Shown here: positions 33,450-42,233 of the stretch, in pieces
Layout: each line of letters begins with the position of its first letter
Numbering within the stretch: the first letter of the stretch is position 1
DNA from: CALBPI01 sp039027435
GTDB lineage: Bacteria; Pseudomonadota; Gammaproteobacteria; Steroidobacterales; Woeseiaceae
Direction: 5' to 3'
DNA length: 64,000 nucleotides
Assembly: GCA_039027435.1 (NCBI GenBank)
Contig: JBCCKF010000007.1
Location: forward strand, 156,197-220,196
Position numbers and translations under genes: made by a program
The notes under the pieces: generated by a model
What the model was told of the DNA's origin: nothing
The model's input: the letters and a program-made list of their open reading frames with translations, nothing else
The model's database searches: none

Positions 33450-34388
33450 ATGGCAGACGAGAACAAGAAACCGGGCTTCATCAAGCGCCTCCGCGCCCGA
33501 CTGAACAAGGGCGATTCCTGGCTGACTCGAGACATCACCGAGCTGATGCCAGGCGGTCGAATCGACGACGGTGTACTGGAGGAGATCGAAACCCGCCTGT
33601 TGATGGCTGACGTCGGTGTCGAGACCACCGAGCGGGTGATGGAGTCGCTGAACAAATCACTCGCGCGCAAAGAAAAGCAAGACATGGACGCGCTGCGCGA
33701 AGGTCTCAAACAAACCATTGCAGAACTGTTGAAGCCGGCCGAGAAACCACTCGACGTCAGCACCGCAAAGCCTTACGTGATTCTGATGGTGGGTGTGAAT
33801 GGTGCCGGCAAGACAACCACTGCCGGGAAGATCGCGCGCAAGCTGCAGGCCGACGGCAAGCGCGTCATGCTGGCGGCGGCCGACACCTTTCGCGCGGCGG
33901 CGGTCGAGCAGCTGCAGACCTGGGGCGAGCGCAACGGCGTGCCTGTCGTCGCGCAAGCCAGCGGTGCGGATCCAGCGGCGGTGGTGTTCGACGCAATGGC
34001 CGCCGCAAGTGCGCGCGATGTCGACGTGTTGATCGCAGACACAGCAGGTCGGCTGCAGACCCAACAGGGGCTGATGGACGAACTGGCGAAAGTGCGACGT
34101 GTGATCGCGCGCCATGACGAGACCGCACCGCACGAAGTCATGCTCGTGATCGACGGGAGTCAGGGACAGAATGCGCTGCAGCAGGCACGCCAGTTTCACG
34201 AGGCGCTCACCTTGACCGGCATCACCGTGACGAAACTGGATGGCAGTGCCAAAGGCGGCATTCTGCTCCCGATCGCGGCAGAGCTTGGGATCGCGGTTCG
34301 CTACGTCGGCATCGGTGAGCAACTCGACGATTTGCAACCGTTCACTGCCGAAGGCTTTGCGGACGCGCTACTGGGCGAATCGCAGTGA
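33450..34388 (+). CDS. ftsY: Signal recognition particle receptor FtsY
   Basis: About 312 residues from ATG 33450. The NG domains are complete: KPGFIKRLRARLNKGDSWLTRDITELMPGGRIDDGVLEEIETRLLMADVGVETTERVM (N), then the GTPase boxes GVNGAGKTTTAGKIA (G1), DTFRAAAVEQLQ, DTAGRLQTQQGLMDEL (G3), TKLDGSAKGG (G4) and GIGEQLDDLQPF. The acidic A domain seen before the NG unit in E. coli FtsY is absent. A longer frame reaches ATG 33372 but adds a segment unlike FtsY. No strong ribosome site precedes 33450, so the start is less certain than the identity. Its stop overlaps ftsE by four bases. Confidence 0.94.
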   Translation: MADENKKPGFIKRLRARLNKGDSWLTRDITELMPGGRIDDGVLEEIETRLLMADVGVETTERVMESLNKSLARKEKQDMDALREGLKQTIAELLKPAEKPLDVSTAKPYVILMVGVNGAGKTTTAGKIARKLQADGKRVMLAAADTFRAAAVEQLQTWGERNGVPVVAQASGADPAAVVFDAMAAASARDVDVLIADTAGRLQTQQGLMDELAKVRRVIARHDETAPHEVMLVIDGSQGQNALQQARQFHEALTLTGITVTKLDGSAKGGILLPIAAELGIAVRYVGIGEQLDDLQPFTAEGFADALLGESQ

Positions 34389-35080
34389 TTAGATTCGATA
34401 ACGTTACCAAGCGTTATCCCGGCGGCCATGAAGCGCTTGCCAACGTGACGCTCACGATCGATGCCGGAGAGCTGACGTTTATCACCGGTCACTCGGGTGC
34501 CGGCAAGAGCACATTCCTGCGCCTGATTGGACTCATCGAACGCCCCACGCGCGGCAACGTCTTGATCGACAAACGCAGCACCCGAGGTATTGGTCGCCGC
34601 CAGTTGCCCGCCTATCGTCGCAACGTCGGCATGGTCTTTCAGGATCACAAGTTACTCTTCGATCGTTCGGTCTACGACAACGTCGCACTACCGTTGATCA
34701 TCGCGGGCGCAAGTCATCGCGAGATTGGCAAGCGCGTGCGCGCGGCTCTGGACTCGGTCGATCTGCTCTCGAAGGAAAAGCAGCGGCCGGCAACCTTGTC
34801 ATCCGGAGAACAACAACGCGTGGGTATCGCCAGAGCCATCGTCGCTCGACCCGACATCGTTATCGCTGATGAGCCCACCGGCAACCTCGACCCGGAGCTG
34901 TCCGACGGCATCATGCATTTGTTCGAGAGGTTTTGTGATGTGGGTACGACACTGGTCATCGCCTCTCACGATCATGCGCTGATCGAACGCATGGGCCATC
35001 GGCGCATTGAACTCTCAGCGGGTCGCGTGCAGAGCGACAGCGCAAGCATGACCACCACCGGCGAGTTGTTCGAAGTCTGA
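34385..35080 (+). CDS. ftsE: Cell division ATP-binding protein FtsE
   Basis: 231 residues. ABC ATPase with Walker A GHSGAGKST, Q-loop VFQDHKLLFDRSVYDN, signature LSSGEQQRVGIARAI, Walker B IVIADEPTGNLD and the switch His in IASHDHALIER. With FtsX it couples ATP use to periplasmic murein hydrolase activation at the septum. It starts with GTG overlapping the ftsY stop and shares one base with ftsX (TGATG), so the three genes are tightly coupled. Confidence 0.97.
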   Translation: MIRFDNVTKRYPGGHEALANVTLTIDAGELTFITGHSGAGKSTFLRLIGLIERPTRGNVLIDKRSTRGIGRRQLPAYRRNVGMVFQDHKLLFDRSVYDNVALPLIIAGASHREIGKRVRAALDSVDLLSKEKQRPATLSSGEQQRVGIARAIVARPDIVIADEPTGNLDPELSDGIMHLFERFCDVGTTLVIASHDHALIERMGHRRIELSAGRVQSDSASMTTTGELFEV

Positions 35081-35991
35081 TGGGCGCCTACCTCTCACGG
35101 CATGCACAGGTTTGCATCAGCGCCATCGGCAAGCTGGTCAGCACGCCAGTGGCGAGCATCATGACCATTCTGGTGATTGCGATCACGCTGTGTTTGCCAG
35201 CTGCACTTCACCTGATGGTGCGCAATGGACTCGAGCTGACTGGCGGCTGGGAGGTTGCATCCGATATATCGATCTACCTCACCCCAGGGGCTAGTCTTGA
35301 GTCGGCCGAGGCGACTCGCAACCTGTTGGCGGGACGTGCAGATATCGAAACCATCGAGTTGATCAATGCCGATGCGGCGCTGGCCGCATTCAAAACCGAC
35401 TCGGGTTTCGGCGAGGCGCTGGATAGCCTCGAGACCAATCCGCTGCCGCATACGCTGGTCGTCACTCCGATCCGCGGGCTCGGCGCCGGTGGGATCGACC
35501 TCCTTGAACAGGAGCTCTCGAACATGCCGGATATTGATCAGGTTCAGCGTGACACGGAATGGGTGGAGACCCTGCAGGCGCTGCTCGAGTTGTTCAGGCG
35601 CGGTGTGTGGATCACCGCTGCGCTGCTCGGCATTGGTCTTTTGGTCGTGATCGGCAACACGATTCGCCTCGATATCCAGAATCGGCGCGACGAGATCGAG
35701 ATCATGCAATTGATCGGTGCCTCGCACGGTTTTATCCGAAGGCCGTTCCTTTACACCGGCTTCTGGTACGGGCTCGGGGGCGGCGTGGTCTCCCTCGGGC
35801 TTCTGGCGGCGCTGCAAGTGGCCATTTCGGGGCCGATTCAAAGATTCGGGGGCTTGTATGGGAGCGCATTCCAGCTGAGAGGCCCCACGCTCGAAGAGGC
35901 GGGAGTGATCGTCGGTCTGGGTGTCTTTCTGGGCCTTATCGGCAGCTGGATTGCCACAGCACGCCACATGCGAGCGATTGATCCCACATAA
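35080..35991 (+). CDS. ftsX: Cell division protein FtsX
   Basis: 303 residues. One membrane helix near the N terminus (ASIMTILVIAITLCLPAALHLMV), a periplasmic domain (about residues 50-165; SLESAEATRNLLAGRADIETIELINADAALAAFK), then three helices typical of MacB/FtsX permeases (ITAALLGIGLLVVIGNTIRLDIQNRRDEIEIMQLIGASHGFIRRPFLYTGFWYGLGGGVVSLGLL and GVIVGLGVFLGLIGSWIA). The RRDEIEIMQLIGAS loop is highly conserved. Partner of FtsE. The 145 bases that follow hold a small CTATTTG/CAAATAG stem and the CIRCE site. Confidence 0.96.
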   Translation: MGAYLSRHAQVCISAIGKLVSTPVASIMTILVIAITLCLPAALHLMVRNGLELTGGWEVASDISIYLTPGASLESAEATRNLLAGRADIETIELINADAALAAFKTDSGFGEALDSLETNPLPHTLVVTPIRGLGAGGIDLLEQELSNMPDIDQVQRDTEWVETLQALLELFRRGVWITAALLGIGLLVVIGNTIRLDIQNRRDEIEIMQLIGASHGFIRRPFLYTGFWYGLGGGVVSLGLLAALQVAISGPIQRFGGLYGSAFQLRGPTLEEAGVIVGLGVFLGLIGSWIATARHMRAIDPT

Positions 35992-36036
35992 TCTATTTGT
36001 CATCCAAATAGCGACACAGACGAACTCATTCGGGAC

Positions 36037-36063
36037 TTAGCACTCTAAACTTTCGAGTGCTAA
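36037..36063. promoter_or_regulatory. Perfect CIRCE operator upstream of rpoH
   Basis: TTAGCACTC (36037-36045), nine bases, GAGTGCTAA (36055-36063): this is the exact consensus of the CIRCE element, the binding site of the heat-shock repressor HrcA. It lies 73 bases before rpoH. TTAGCA (36037-36042) and TAAAAT (36061-36066), 18 bases apart, could serve as -35 and -10 boxes, so HrcA would occlude the promoter. hrcA itself is not in the window. Confidence 0.92.
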
Positions 36064-36136
36064 AATGTGCGTAAGGAAAGGGACGCTGCCCCGGTCTACT
36101 GGAGCGGTGAAACCTTGGGATTAAAGGATATTCAAT

Positions 36137-37000
<864 letters not shown>

Positions 37001-37015
37001 GCGATCCGCTCAAGA

Positions 37016-37046
37016 GCCGGCGCAAATTATGCGTCGGCTTTTTTTT
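37016..37046 (+). terminator. Rho-independent terminator of rpoH
   Basis: GCCGGCGC (37016-37023), a seven-base loop, GCGTCGGC (37031-37038) with one G-U pair, then eight Ts. The right arm and T-run lie inside the last codons of the convergent folD gene, whose lysine-rich end (AAEKKADA) is encoded by the same bases. Confidence 0.9.
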
Positions 37047-37908
37047 CGGCCGCACGCGTTGCAGCCAGCAACGTGTTGGACAGCAAGCAAGCGATCGTCA
37101 TCGGACCAACGCCGCCCGGCACCGGAGTGATATGACCGGCGTGTTCACGCGCAGCCTGGAAATCGACATCACCTGTCAGACGCGAGCGGCCATCCTGATC
37201 CGTGATGCGATTAATGCCGACGTCGATCACGATCGCCCCCGGCTTCACCCAGTCGCCTTGCACCAGGCCCGGACGACCCACTGCGGCGACGAGAATATCC
37301 GCCGAGCGGCACAGCTCCGGCAGATCCTTTGTGCGCGAGTGCGCGATCGTCACTGTGCAGCTCTGAGCGAGCAGCAGTGCCGCCATCGGTTTGCCGACGA
37401 TATTCGAACGACCGACGACGACCGCGTTCAAACCGGCAAGCTCGCGGCCGGTTTCGCGAATCATCTTGAGACAACCCAAAGGCGTGCAAGGCACGAATCC
37501 ATCGAGCCCCGCGGACAGCCGACCGACGTTCTGAATATGGAAGCCGTCGACGTCCTTGTCCGGATCGATGCGATTGATGACGGCTTGCTCGTCGAGCTGC
37601 TCGGGTAGCGGCAGCTGCACCAGAATGCCATGCACCTGAGCGTCGGCATTGAGCTCATCAATCAGCCGATCGAGCGTCTCGGGCGCGGTGTCTGCCGGCA
37701 ACCGATGAGTGAATGATCTGAAGCCCGCCGCTTCGGCTTGTTTGCCTTTGTTGCGCACGTAGACCTGGCTCGCCGGATCGTCACCAATGATCACTACGGC
37801 GAGACCGGGGCGCACGCCGGTCTGATCGACAAGCGCAGCGGTATCGATCTTGATCTGATGTCTGAGGGCTGCGGCCTGCGCCTTGCCATCGATGAGAGTT
37901 GCGGCCAT
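37027..37908 (-). CDS. folD: Methylenetetrahydrofolate dehydrogenase/cyclohydrolase FolD
   Basis: 293 residues. It interconverts methylene-, methenyl- and formyl-tetrahydrofolate. Catalytic Lys in YVRNKGKQAEAAGF, the substrate motif GILVQLPLPEQLDEQAV, DVDGFHIQNVGRL, PCTPLGCLKMI, the nucleotide-binding VVVGRSNIVGKPMAALLL, and the C-terminal TPVPGGVGPMTIACLLSNTL are complete. ATG 37908 gives the usual MAATLIDGKAQA start; a longer frame exists but has no homology-like content. It is convergent with rpoH, with the rpoH terminator embedded in its 3' end. Confidence 0.96.
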   Translation of the reverse strand: MAATLIDGKAQAAALRHQIKIDTAALVDQTGVRPGLAVVIIGDDPASQVYVRNKGKQAEAAGFRSFTHRLPADTAPETLDRLIDELNADAQVHGILVQLPLPEQLDEQAVINRIDPDKDVDGFHIQNVGRLSAGLDGFVPCTPLGCLKMIRETGRELAGLNAVVVGRSNIVGKPMAALLLAQSCTVTIAHSRTKDLPELCRSADILVAAVGRPGLVQGDWVKPGAIVIDVGINRITDQDGRSRLTGDVDFQAAREHAGHITPVPGGVGPMTIACLLSNTLLAATRAAEKKADA

Positions 37909-37960
37909 GTGCGGAAGGTCTCGGCGGTGCGGGGCGCCAAGGATACGCGAGTTGCAACAG

Positions 37961-38368
37961 CTAGCGGTACTCGCGTCCGTCGTGGCGAATGTAACCGCCG
38001 CTATGGCGACCGCGCGGATCATGGTGCGTCCAGTGAATCACCCCGCCTTTGTCGTTCCATTCGAACTGACCACGAATGAATAAATCATCACCGTCATCGA
38101 GCGGCACTCTAGGAGCGAGGTCAATGTTGTGCGCAATGAGTAGCGAATGGCCGTCGGGGCTGCGCACCAGAAACCGCTGATGCTGCGATCCCTTGGTGTC
38201 GTCCGGAAGGATTCGGTAAACGGTCGCCGTGGTCTCGACCCAGTCGCCATCGATCTGCGGTGAGAAGACAGGCGCAGAACCACCGGGGCCGTCGTGCAAC
38301 AGCCCGACGACCCCGGCAATCACCAGCACGATGAGGCTGGCGAGATTTCGCACCTGGCGACGATTCAT
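37961..38368 (-). CDS. DUF3465 exported protein
   Basis: 135 residues. An N-terminal hydrophobic segment (LASLIVLVIAGVVGLL) could be a signal or anchor. The rest is the DUF3465 domain: ETTATVYRILPDDTKGSQHQRFLVRSPDGHSLLIAHNIDLAPRVPLDDGDDLFIRGQFEWNDKGGVIHWTHHDPRGRHSGGYIRHDGREY. The HWTHHDPxGRH stretch is the most conserved part and looks like a metal or catalytic site, but no activity is known. It lies 52 bases before folD on the same strand and four bases after the OmpA-like gene. Confidence 0.85.
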   Translation of the reverse strand: MNRRQVRNLASLIVLVIAGVVGLLHDGPGGSAPVFSPQIDGDWVETTATVYRILPDDTKGSQHQRFLVRSPDGHSLLIAHNIDLAPRVPLDDGDDLFIRGQFEWNDKGGVIHWTHHDPRGRHSGGYIRHDGREYR

Positions 38369-38372
38369 AAGA

Positions 38373-39047
38373 TCAGCTTGTGATCGGCACCAACGTCAGT
38401 TCGACCCGACGGTTCTGTTGCTTGCCCACGGCGGTCGCGTTGGTCGCAACCGGACGCAACTCGCCCTGACCGAGGGTGATGATGCGCTGGTTCAGAATGC
38501 CGCGACTTGTGAGATAGGCGGCGACCGATCCGGCGCGACGCTCGGACAGCGCCTGGTTATATTCAACGCTGCCATCGCTATCGGTATGGCCCGCCACTTC
38601 GATCACCGTCTGGTCGTACTTGTTCAAAACGGTGGACACAGAACCCAGGACATCGAAGAACGCCGGATTGAGATCCGAGCTGTCGGTGGCGAACGTGATG
38701 TTGCCTGGCATGTTCAGGGTGATGTTGTCACCGATACGAGTGACGCTGACGCCGGTTGCTTCCAACTCCGCGCGCAAAGCCGCTTCCTGATTGTCCATGT
38801 AGACGCCCACAGCCCCGCCGGCCAGCGCGCCAACGCCCGCACCGATCAGCGCGCGCTGACGCCGCTCAACCGCATCATCGCCGGAAATCAGCCCGATCAC
38901 GGCACCTACAGCGGCGCCGATGGCTGCGTTGCGGGTCGCGTTAGAAGTCTTTTCCTCGCGGGTGTACGGATCGAGCGTCGTGCAGGCGCCAAGAATGACG
39001 GTGGCCATCGCAGCGAGCGAGATCGTTCGTAGTGTTTTGATTTGCAT
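38373..39047 (-). CDS. OmpA-family lipoprotein with glycine-zipper domain (YiaD-like)
   Basis: 224 residues. Lipobox LGAC at about residues 19-22 (VILGACTTLDPY), then a glycine-zipper stretch (NAAIGAAVGAVIGLIS and ALIGAGVGALAGGAVGVYM), then a C-terminal OmpA peptidoglycan-binding domain: ITFATDSSDLNPAFFDVLGSVSTVLNKYDQTVIEVAGHTDSDGSVEYNQALSERRAGSVAAYL, with NRRVELTL at the end. The Asp and Arg that grip diaminopimelate (TDSDG and LSERRA) are present. Such proteins tether outer membrane to peptidoglycan. ATG 39047 follows GAGGAGA; two inverted repeats lie in the upstream region. Confidence 0.92.
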   Translation of the reverse strand: MQIKTLRTISLAAMATVILGACTTLDPYTREEKTSNATRNAAIGAAVGAVIGLISGDDAVERRQRALIGAGVGALAGGAVGVYMDNQEAALRAELEATGVSVTRIGDNITLNMPGNITFATDSSDLNPAFFDVLGSVSTVLNKYDQTVIEVAGHTDSDGSVEYNQALSERRAGSVAAYLTSRGILNQRIITLGQGELRPVATNATAVGKQQNRRVELTLVPITS

Positions 39048-39068
39048 GGTGGGTCTTCTCCTCAGCGA

Positions 39069-39091
39069 CCTTTGCAATATTGGCGCAAAGG
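39069..39091. repeat. Inverted repeat near the OmpA-like gene start
   Basis: CCTTTGC (39069-39075) and GCAAAGG (39085-39091) form perfect seven-base arms around a nine-base spacer, 22 bases before the OmpA-like start, in the leader or promoter region. Confidence 0.4.
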
Positions 39092-39136
39092 ATACCGTCT
39101 GGGGCTGAATCGTGGCTGAATTTCGACTCGTGATTA

Positions 39137-39154
39137 TGTCGCATTGAAGCGACA
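39137..39154. repeat. Second inverted repeat in the same divergent region
   Basis: TGTCGC (39137-39142) and GCGACA (39149-39154), perfect six-base arms around six bases. It lies midway between the OmpA-like gene and the divergent membrane gene. A regulator site is possible. Confidence 0.35.
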
Positions 39155-39187
39155 GACAGGACCATCACGGTCGGTCATAATTTGGGC

Positions 39188-39652
39188 ATGAATAACAGCC
39201 CGCCGCTCTATCATTGGATCGACCGGTTCGACGCTATGCGCGCCGAGCGCCGGTATGGTGTGGTCAACGATCTATCGGCGGTCGCGCTCATGCTGGGTAT
39301 CCTGCTCTTGCTCTCCGCACTACCGGTACCCGCGGTGCTGGCACGCATGTCGAGTCTGCTGGACTGGGCAACGCTAATGTTGCTCGCCTGCGTTGTGTAC
39401 TACTTCATCTTGTCGCTACCGCTCGCGTTGGCGCTGCTGCCAGTGGTGACCGCGCTGGCGGCGGTAACCGCACTGGCTGGGCTACAACCTGGCGCTTTGC
39501 CGGCGGTCGGTTCGACATTGGTGTTCGTGGCACTGTGTATCGACCTCGTTTGTCAGCAAAGACCCTCGCTGCGAGGTTTTGTCGAATTTGCGCAGCTATC
39601 GATGTTGCTCCCTTTATGGCGCTTTCATCATGCGGTGCAGCGTAAGGTGTAA
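39188..39652 (+). CDS. Membrane protein of unknown function
   Basis: 154 residues from ATG 39188. An N-terminal polar part of about 28 residues (NNSPPLYHWIDRFDAMRAERRYGVVND) is followed by four hydrophobic segments (about 31-50, 58-77, 80-98 and 101-120) and a basic C-terminal tail (WRFHHAVQRKV). No known family is recognised. It is 44 bases before gcdH and on the same strand, so it may share its transcript, although the functional link is not obvious. Confidence 0.65.
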   Translation: MNNSPPLYHWIDRFDAMRAERRYGVVNDLSAVALMLGILLLLSALPVPAVLARMSSLLDWATLMLLACVVYYFILSLPLALALLPVVTALAAVTALAGLQPGALPAVGSTLVFVALCIDLVCQQRPSLRGFVEFAQLSMLLPLWRFHHAVQRKV

Positions 39653-39696
39653 CGAGCGCGTGATAGACTGCCGGCTCGTCAAACAGGGGGCATGAC

Positions 39697-40899
39697 ATGG
39701 CAACCGCAACGCCGCTGGACGGCACCAAATCCCGCAGGGAAGCAATCAATCCGCTGGACCTATACGACGTGCGGAGCGCGCTCGGTGATGAGGAGGCGAT
39801 GGTGCAAGACACGGTCGCAAGATTTGTCGACGACGCGGTGCTGCCGATCATCCGTGAGCACTTCGAGAACCACACGTTCCCCGACGAACTGATTCCACAG
39901 ATCGCCAACCTCGGTCTGCTCGGCAGCACTATTGAGGGCTATGGTTGCGCGGGCATGAGCGATAGCGCGTACGGCCTGATCTGTCAGGAACTCGAACGCG
40001 GTGACAGTGGCGTGCGCAGCTTTGTCTCTGTCCAGTCCAGTCTCGTCATGTACCCGATTTACGCCTACGGCTCCGAGGAACAGAAGCAGCAGTGGCTACC
40101 GCGACTGGCGAGCGCTGAGTCCATCGGCTGTTTCGGCTTGACGGAACCGCACGGCGGCTCCGACCCGGCCAACATGAAAACCCACGCCAAGCGCGACGGT
40201 GACGACTGGGTCATCAACGGCGCCAAGATGTGGATCACCAATGCACCCATCGCCGATGTATCGGTGATTTGGGCGATGACCGACGACGGCGTTCGCGGGT
40301 TCATCGTGCCGACCGATACCGCCGGTTTCACGGTGCAGGAAATCGAGAACAAGTTCTCGCTGCGTGCTTCGCGCACCGGCGCGCTGTTTCTCGACAACGT
40401 GCGCGTACCGGCTGATGCCATTCTGCCTAACGTGAAGGGACTGCGCGGACCGCTCGGTTGTCTGACCAAAGCGCGGTACGGCATCACATGGGGCTGCATC
40501 GGTGCTGCACAAGCCTGCCTCGATGCTGTGCTGAGCTATACCGAAGATCGTGTGTTATTCGATCGACCGCTCAACCACAACCAGGCAATCCAGTTGCGGT
40601 TGGCTGAGATGGCGCGCCAGATTACGCTCGCGCAGCTAACGTCGTGGCGCCTTGGACAGCTGAATGAGCAAGGTCGCATGCGACCGGAGCAAGTGTCGAT
40701 TGCAAAGTGGAACAACGCCCGCATGGCCATCGATATCGCACGCGACGCGCGCGACATTCTGGGCGGCAGTGGCATCAGCGCTGAGTACGTGCCGATTCGC
40801 CACATGCTCAATCTCGAGAGCGTCATCACCTACGAAGGCACAGAGACCGTGCACCAGCTCGTGGTCGGCAAGGCGCTGACCGGCGTTAACGCGTTCTGA
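39697..40899 (+). CDS. gcdH: Acyl-CoA dehydrogenase, probable glutaryl-CoA dehydrogenase
   Basis: 400 residues, soluble flavoprotein. Family blocks: LDLYDVRSALGDEEAMVQDTVARFVDDAVLPIIREHFENHTFPDEL, VRSFVSVQSSLVMYPIYAYGSEEQKQQWLPRLASAESIGCFGLTEPHGGSDPANMKTHAKRDGDDWVINGAKMWITNAPIADVSVIWA, RGPLGCLTKARYGITWGCIGAA and the catalytic-Glu block VITYEGTETVHQLVVGKALTG. The ARYGITWG block and length match glutaryl-CoA dehydrogenase, which oxidises and decarboxylates glutaryl-CoA to crotonyl-CoA in lysine/tryptophan breakdown. No partner genes are nearby. The MATE frame begins immediately after. Confidence 0.85.
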   Translation: MATATPLDGTKSRREAINPLDLYDVRSALGDEEAMVQDTVARFVDDAVLPIIREHFENHTFPDELIPQIANLGLLGSTIEGYGCAGMSDSAYGLICQELERGDSGVRSFVSVQSSLVMYPIYAYGSEEQKQQWLPRLASAESIGCFGLTEPHGGSDPANMKTHAKRDGDDWVINGAKMWITNAPIADVSVIWAMTDDGVRGFIVPTDTAGFTVQEIENKFSLRASRTGALFLDNVRVPADAILPNVKGLRGPLGCLTKARYGITWGCIGAAQACLDAVLSYTEDRVLFDRPLNHNQAIQLRLAEMARQITLAQLTSWRLGQLNEQGRMRPEQVSIAKWNNARMAIDIARDARDILGGSGISAEYVPIRHMLNLESVITYEGTETVHQLVVGKALTGVNAF

Positions 40900-40946
40900 G
40901 TTCTACCGAAGTCAGTCACGGCACCATCTGGCGGCTGGCGCTGCCG

Positions 40947-42233
40947 ATGGTGCTCTCCAACGTTTCCGTTCCACTGGTTTCCATGGTGGATACGGCGGTC
41001 CTTGGTCATCTCGACAGCGCGTCGCCTCTGGCAGGCGTCGCCCTTGCGGGCGCTGTATTCGGCATCGTGTTCATGTCGATGAACTTCCTGCGCATGGGTA
41101 CGACCGGGCTGACGGCACAGGCGCTCGGTCGGGACGACTTCGACGCGATCCGCACGACGCTCGGTCAGGCCCTGATCGTTTCGAGTCTCATCGCGTTCGC
41201 GCTGATCTTGCTGAAACCGCTGATCGCCTCGACCGCCTGGTGGCTGATGCCGGCCGATGCGGATGTCCTCGATGCGGCCGACACCTACTTTCGAATTCGC
41301 CTCTGGTCAGCGCCCACAACGCTCGCAAACTTTGTGTTGATCGGCTGGTTTATCGGTTTGCAGAACACCCGCATTCCACTAGCGATGGTGATCACGAGCA
41401 ACCTTGTGAACATCGTGTTGGACCTGTGGCTTGTGGTCGGTGTCGGGCTGGAGGAAACCGGCGTTGCGATCGCTTCGGTGTCGGCAGAAGCCGCCGGTAT
41501 GCTGGTAGGGTTGTCCTGCATTCGCGGTGCGCTCAAGAATAAGCGCGGCAAGATCGACACAGGCGCGTTGCGTCAACCGGCGGCGTACCGCGAGTTCTTC
41601 AGCGTGAACGGCAACCTGTTTGTCCGCACGCTCGCCCTCGATGCGACTTTTGCTTTCTTTACCGCGCAGGGCGCGAAATTCGGCGAAATCATCCTGGCGG
41701 TGAATGCGCTGCTCATCAACCTGCAGCTCCTTTTGTCCTTCGCCCTCGATGGTCTGGCCAATGCGGCCGAGGCACTGGTTGGTCGAGCTTGGGGGGCGCG
41801 TCAGCGAGAGGCCTTGAAACAGGCCGTACGTCGGACACTCGGTTGGTCGCTTGGCATCGCGGTCGGCTTCAGTGCCTTGTTTTCACTCGGCGGCCAAACG
41901 CTGATCGGCTGGCTCACCGATATCGACCCGGTGCGCGCCGCGGCCGCAGTCTTCCTGCCATGGTTGGTGCTATCGCCAATCGTCAGCGTTTGGAGCTTTC
42001 TTTACGACGGGGTGTTCGTCGGTGCGACCTGGGCACGCGAGATGCGCAACGTGATGCTCGCAAGCGGGCTACTCGTCTTTCTACCCGCCTGGTGGTTAAC
42101 CCGCGAGCTCGACAATCACGGTTTGTGGCTGGCGTTCACGCTGTTTATGGCCGCCCGAGGTGCAGGTATGGCGTTGATCTATCGTCAGCGCCTGCGTAAG
42201 CCCCCGATCACGGCTTGGCCGGCAACCGACTGA
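40947..42233 (+). CDS. MATE family exporter (DinF-like), start uncertain
   Basis: At least 428 residues with 12 membrane helices. The DinF/NorM signature SVPLVSMVDTAVLGHLDSASPLAGVALAGAVFGIVFMSMNFLRMGTTGLTAQALG is clear, and ALDATFAFFTAQGAKFGEIILAVNALLINLQLLLSFALDGLANAAEALVGRAWGARQREALKQAVRRT marks the second half. ATG 40947 is the first canonical start but cuts off a conserved N-terminal stretch: the same frame upstream reads SSTEVSHGTIWRLALP, normally present in the family. The only codon at its head is CTG 40896, overlapping the gcdH stop (CTGA). Substrate unknown, probably cationic compounds. It overlaps the DUF4345 gene tail to tail by 26 bases. Confidence 0.85.
   Translation: MVLSNVSVPLVSMVDTAVLGHLDSASPLAGVALAGAVFGIVFMSMNFLRMGTTGLTAQALGRDDFDAIRTTLGQALIVSSLIAFALILLKPLIASTAWWLMPADADVLDAADTYFRIRLWSAPTTLANFVLIGWFIGLQNTRIPLAMVITSNLVNIVLDLWLVVGVGLEETGVAIASVSAEAAGMLVGLSCIRGALKNKRGKIDTGALRQPAAYREFFSVNGNLFVRTLALDATFAFFTAQGAKFGEIILAVNALLINLQLLLSFALDGLANAAEALVGRAWGARQREALKQAVRRTLGWSLGIAVGFSALFSLGGQTLIGWLTDIDPVRAAAAVFLPWLVLSPIVSVWSFLYDGVFVGATWAREMRNVMLASGLLVFLPAWWLTRELDNHGLWLAFTLFMAARGAGMALIYRQRLRKPPITAWPATD

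Noticed and set aside
35095..36003. 302-codon minus-strand frame opposite ftsX
   Set aside because: Antisense to ftsX, without a family motif; typical GC-rich shadow frame.
35993..36011. CTATTTG/CAAATAG stem after ftsX as a terminator
   Set aside because: The stem is AT-rich and lacks a T-tract, so it is unlikely to terminate by itself.
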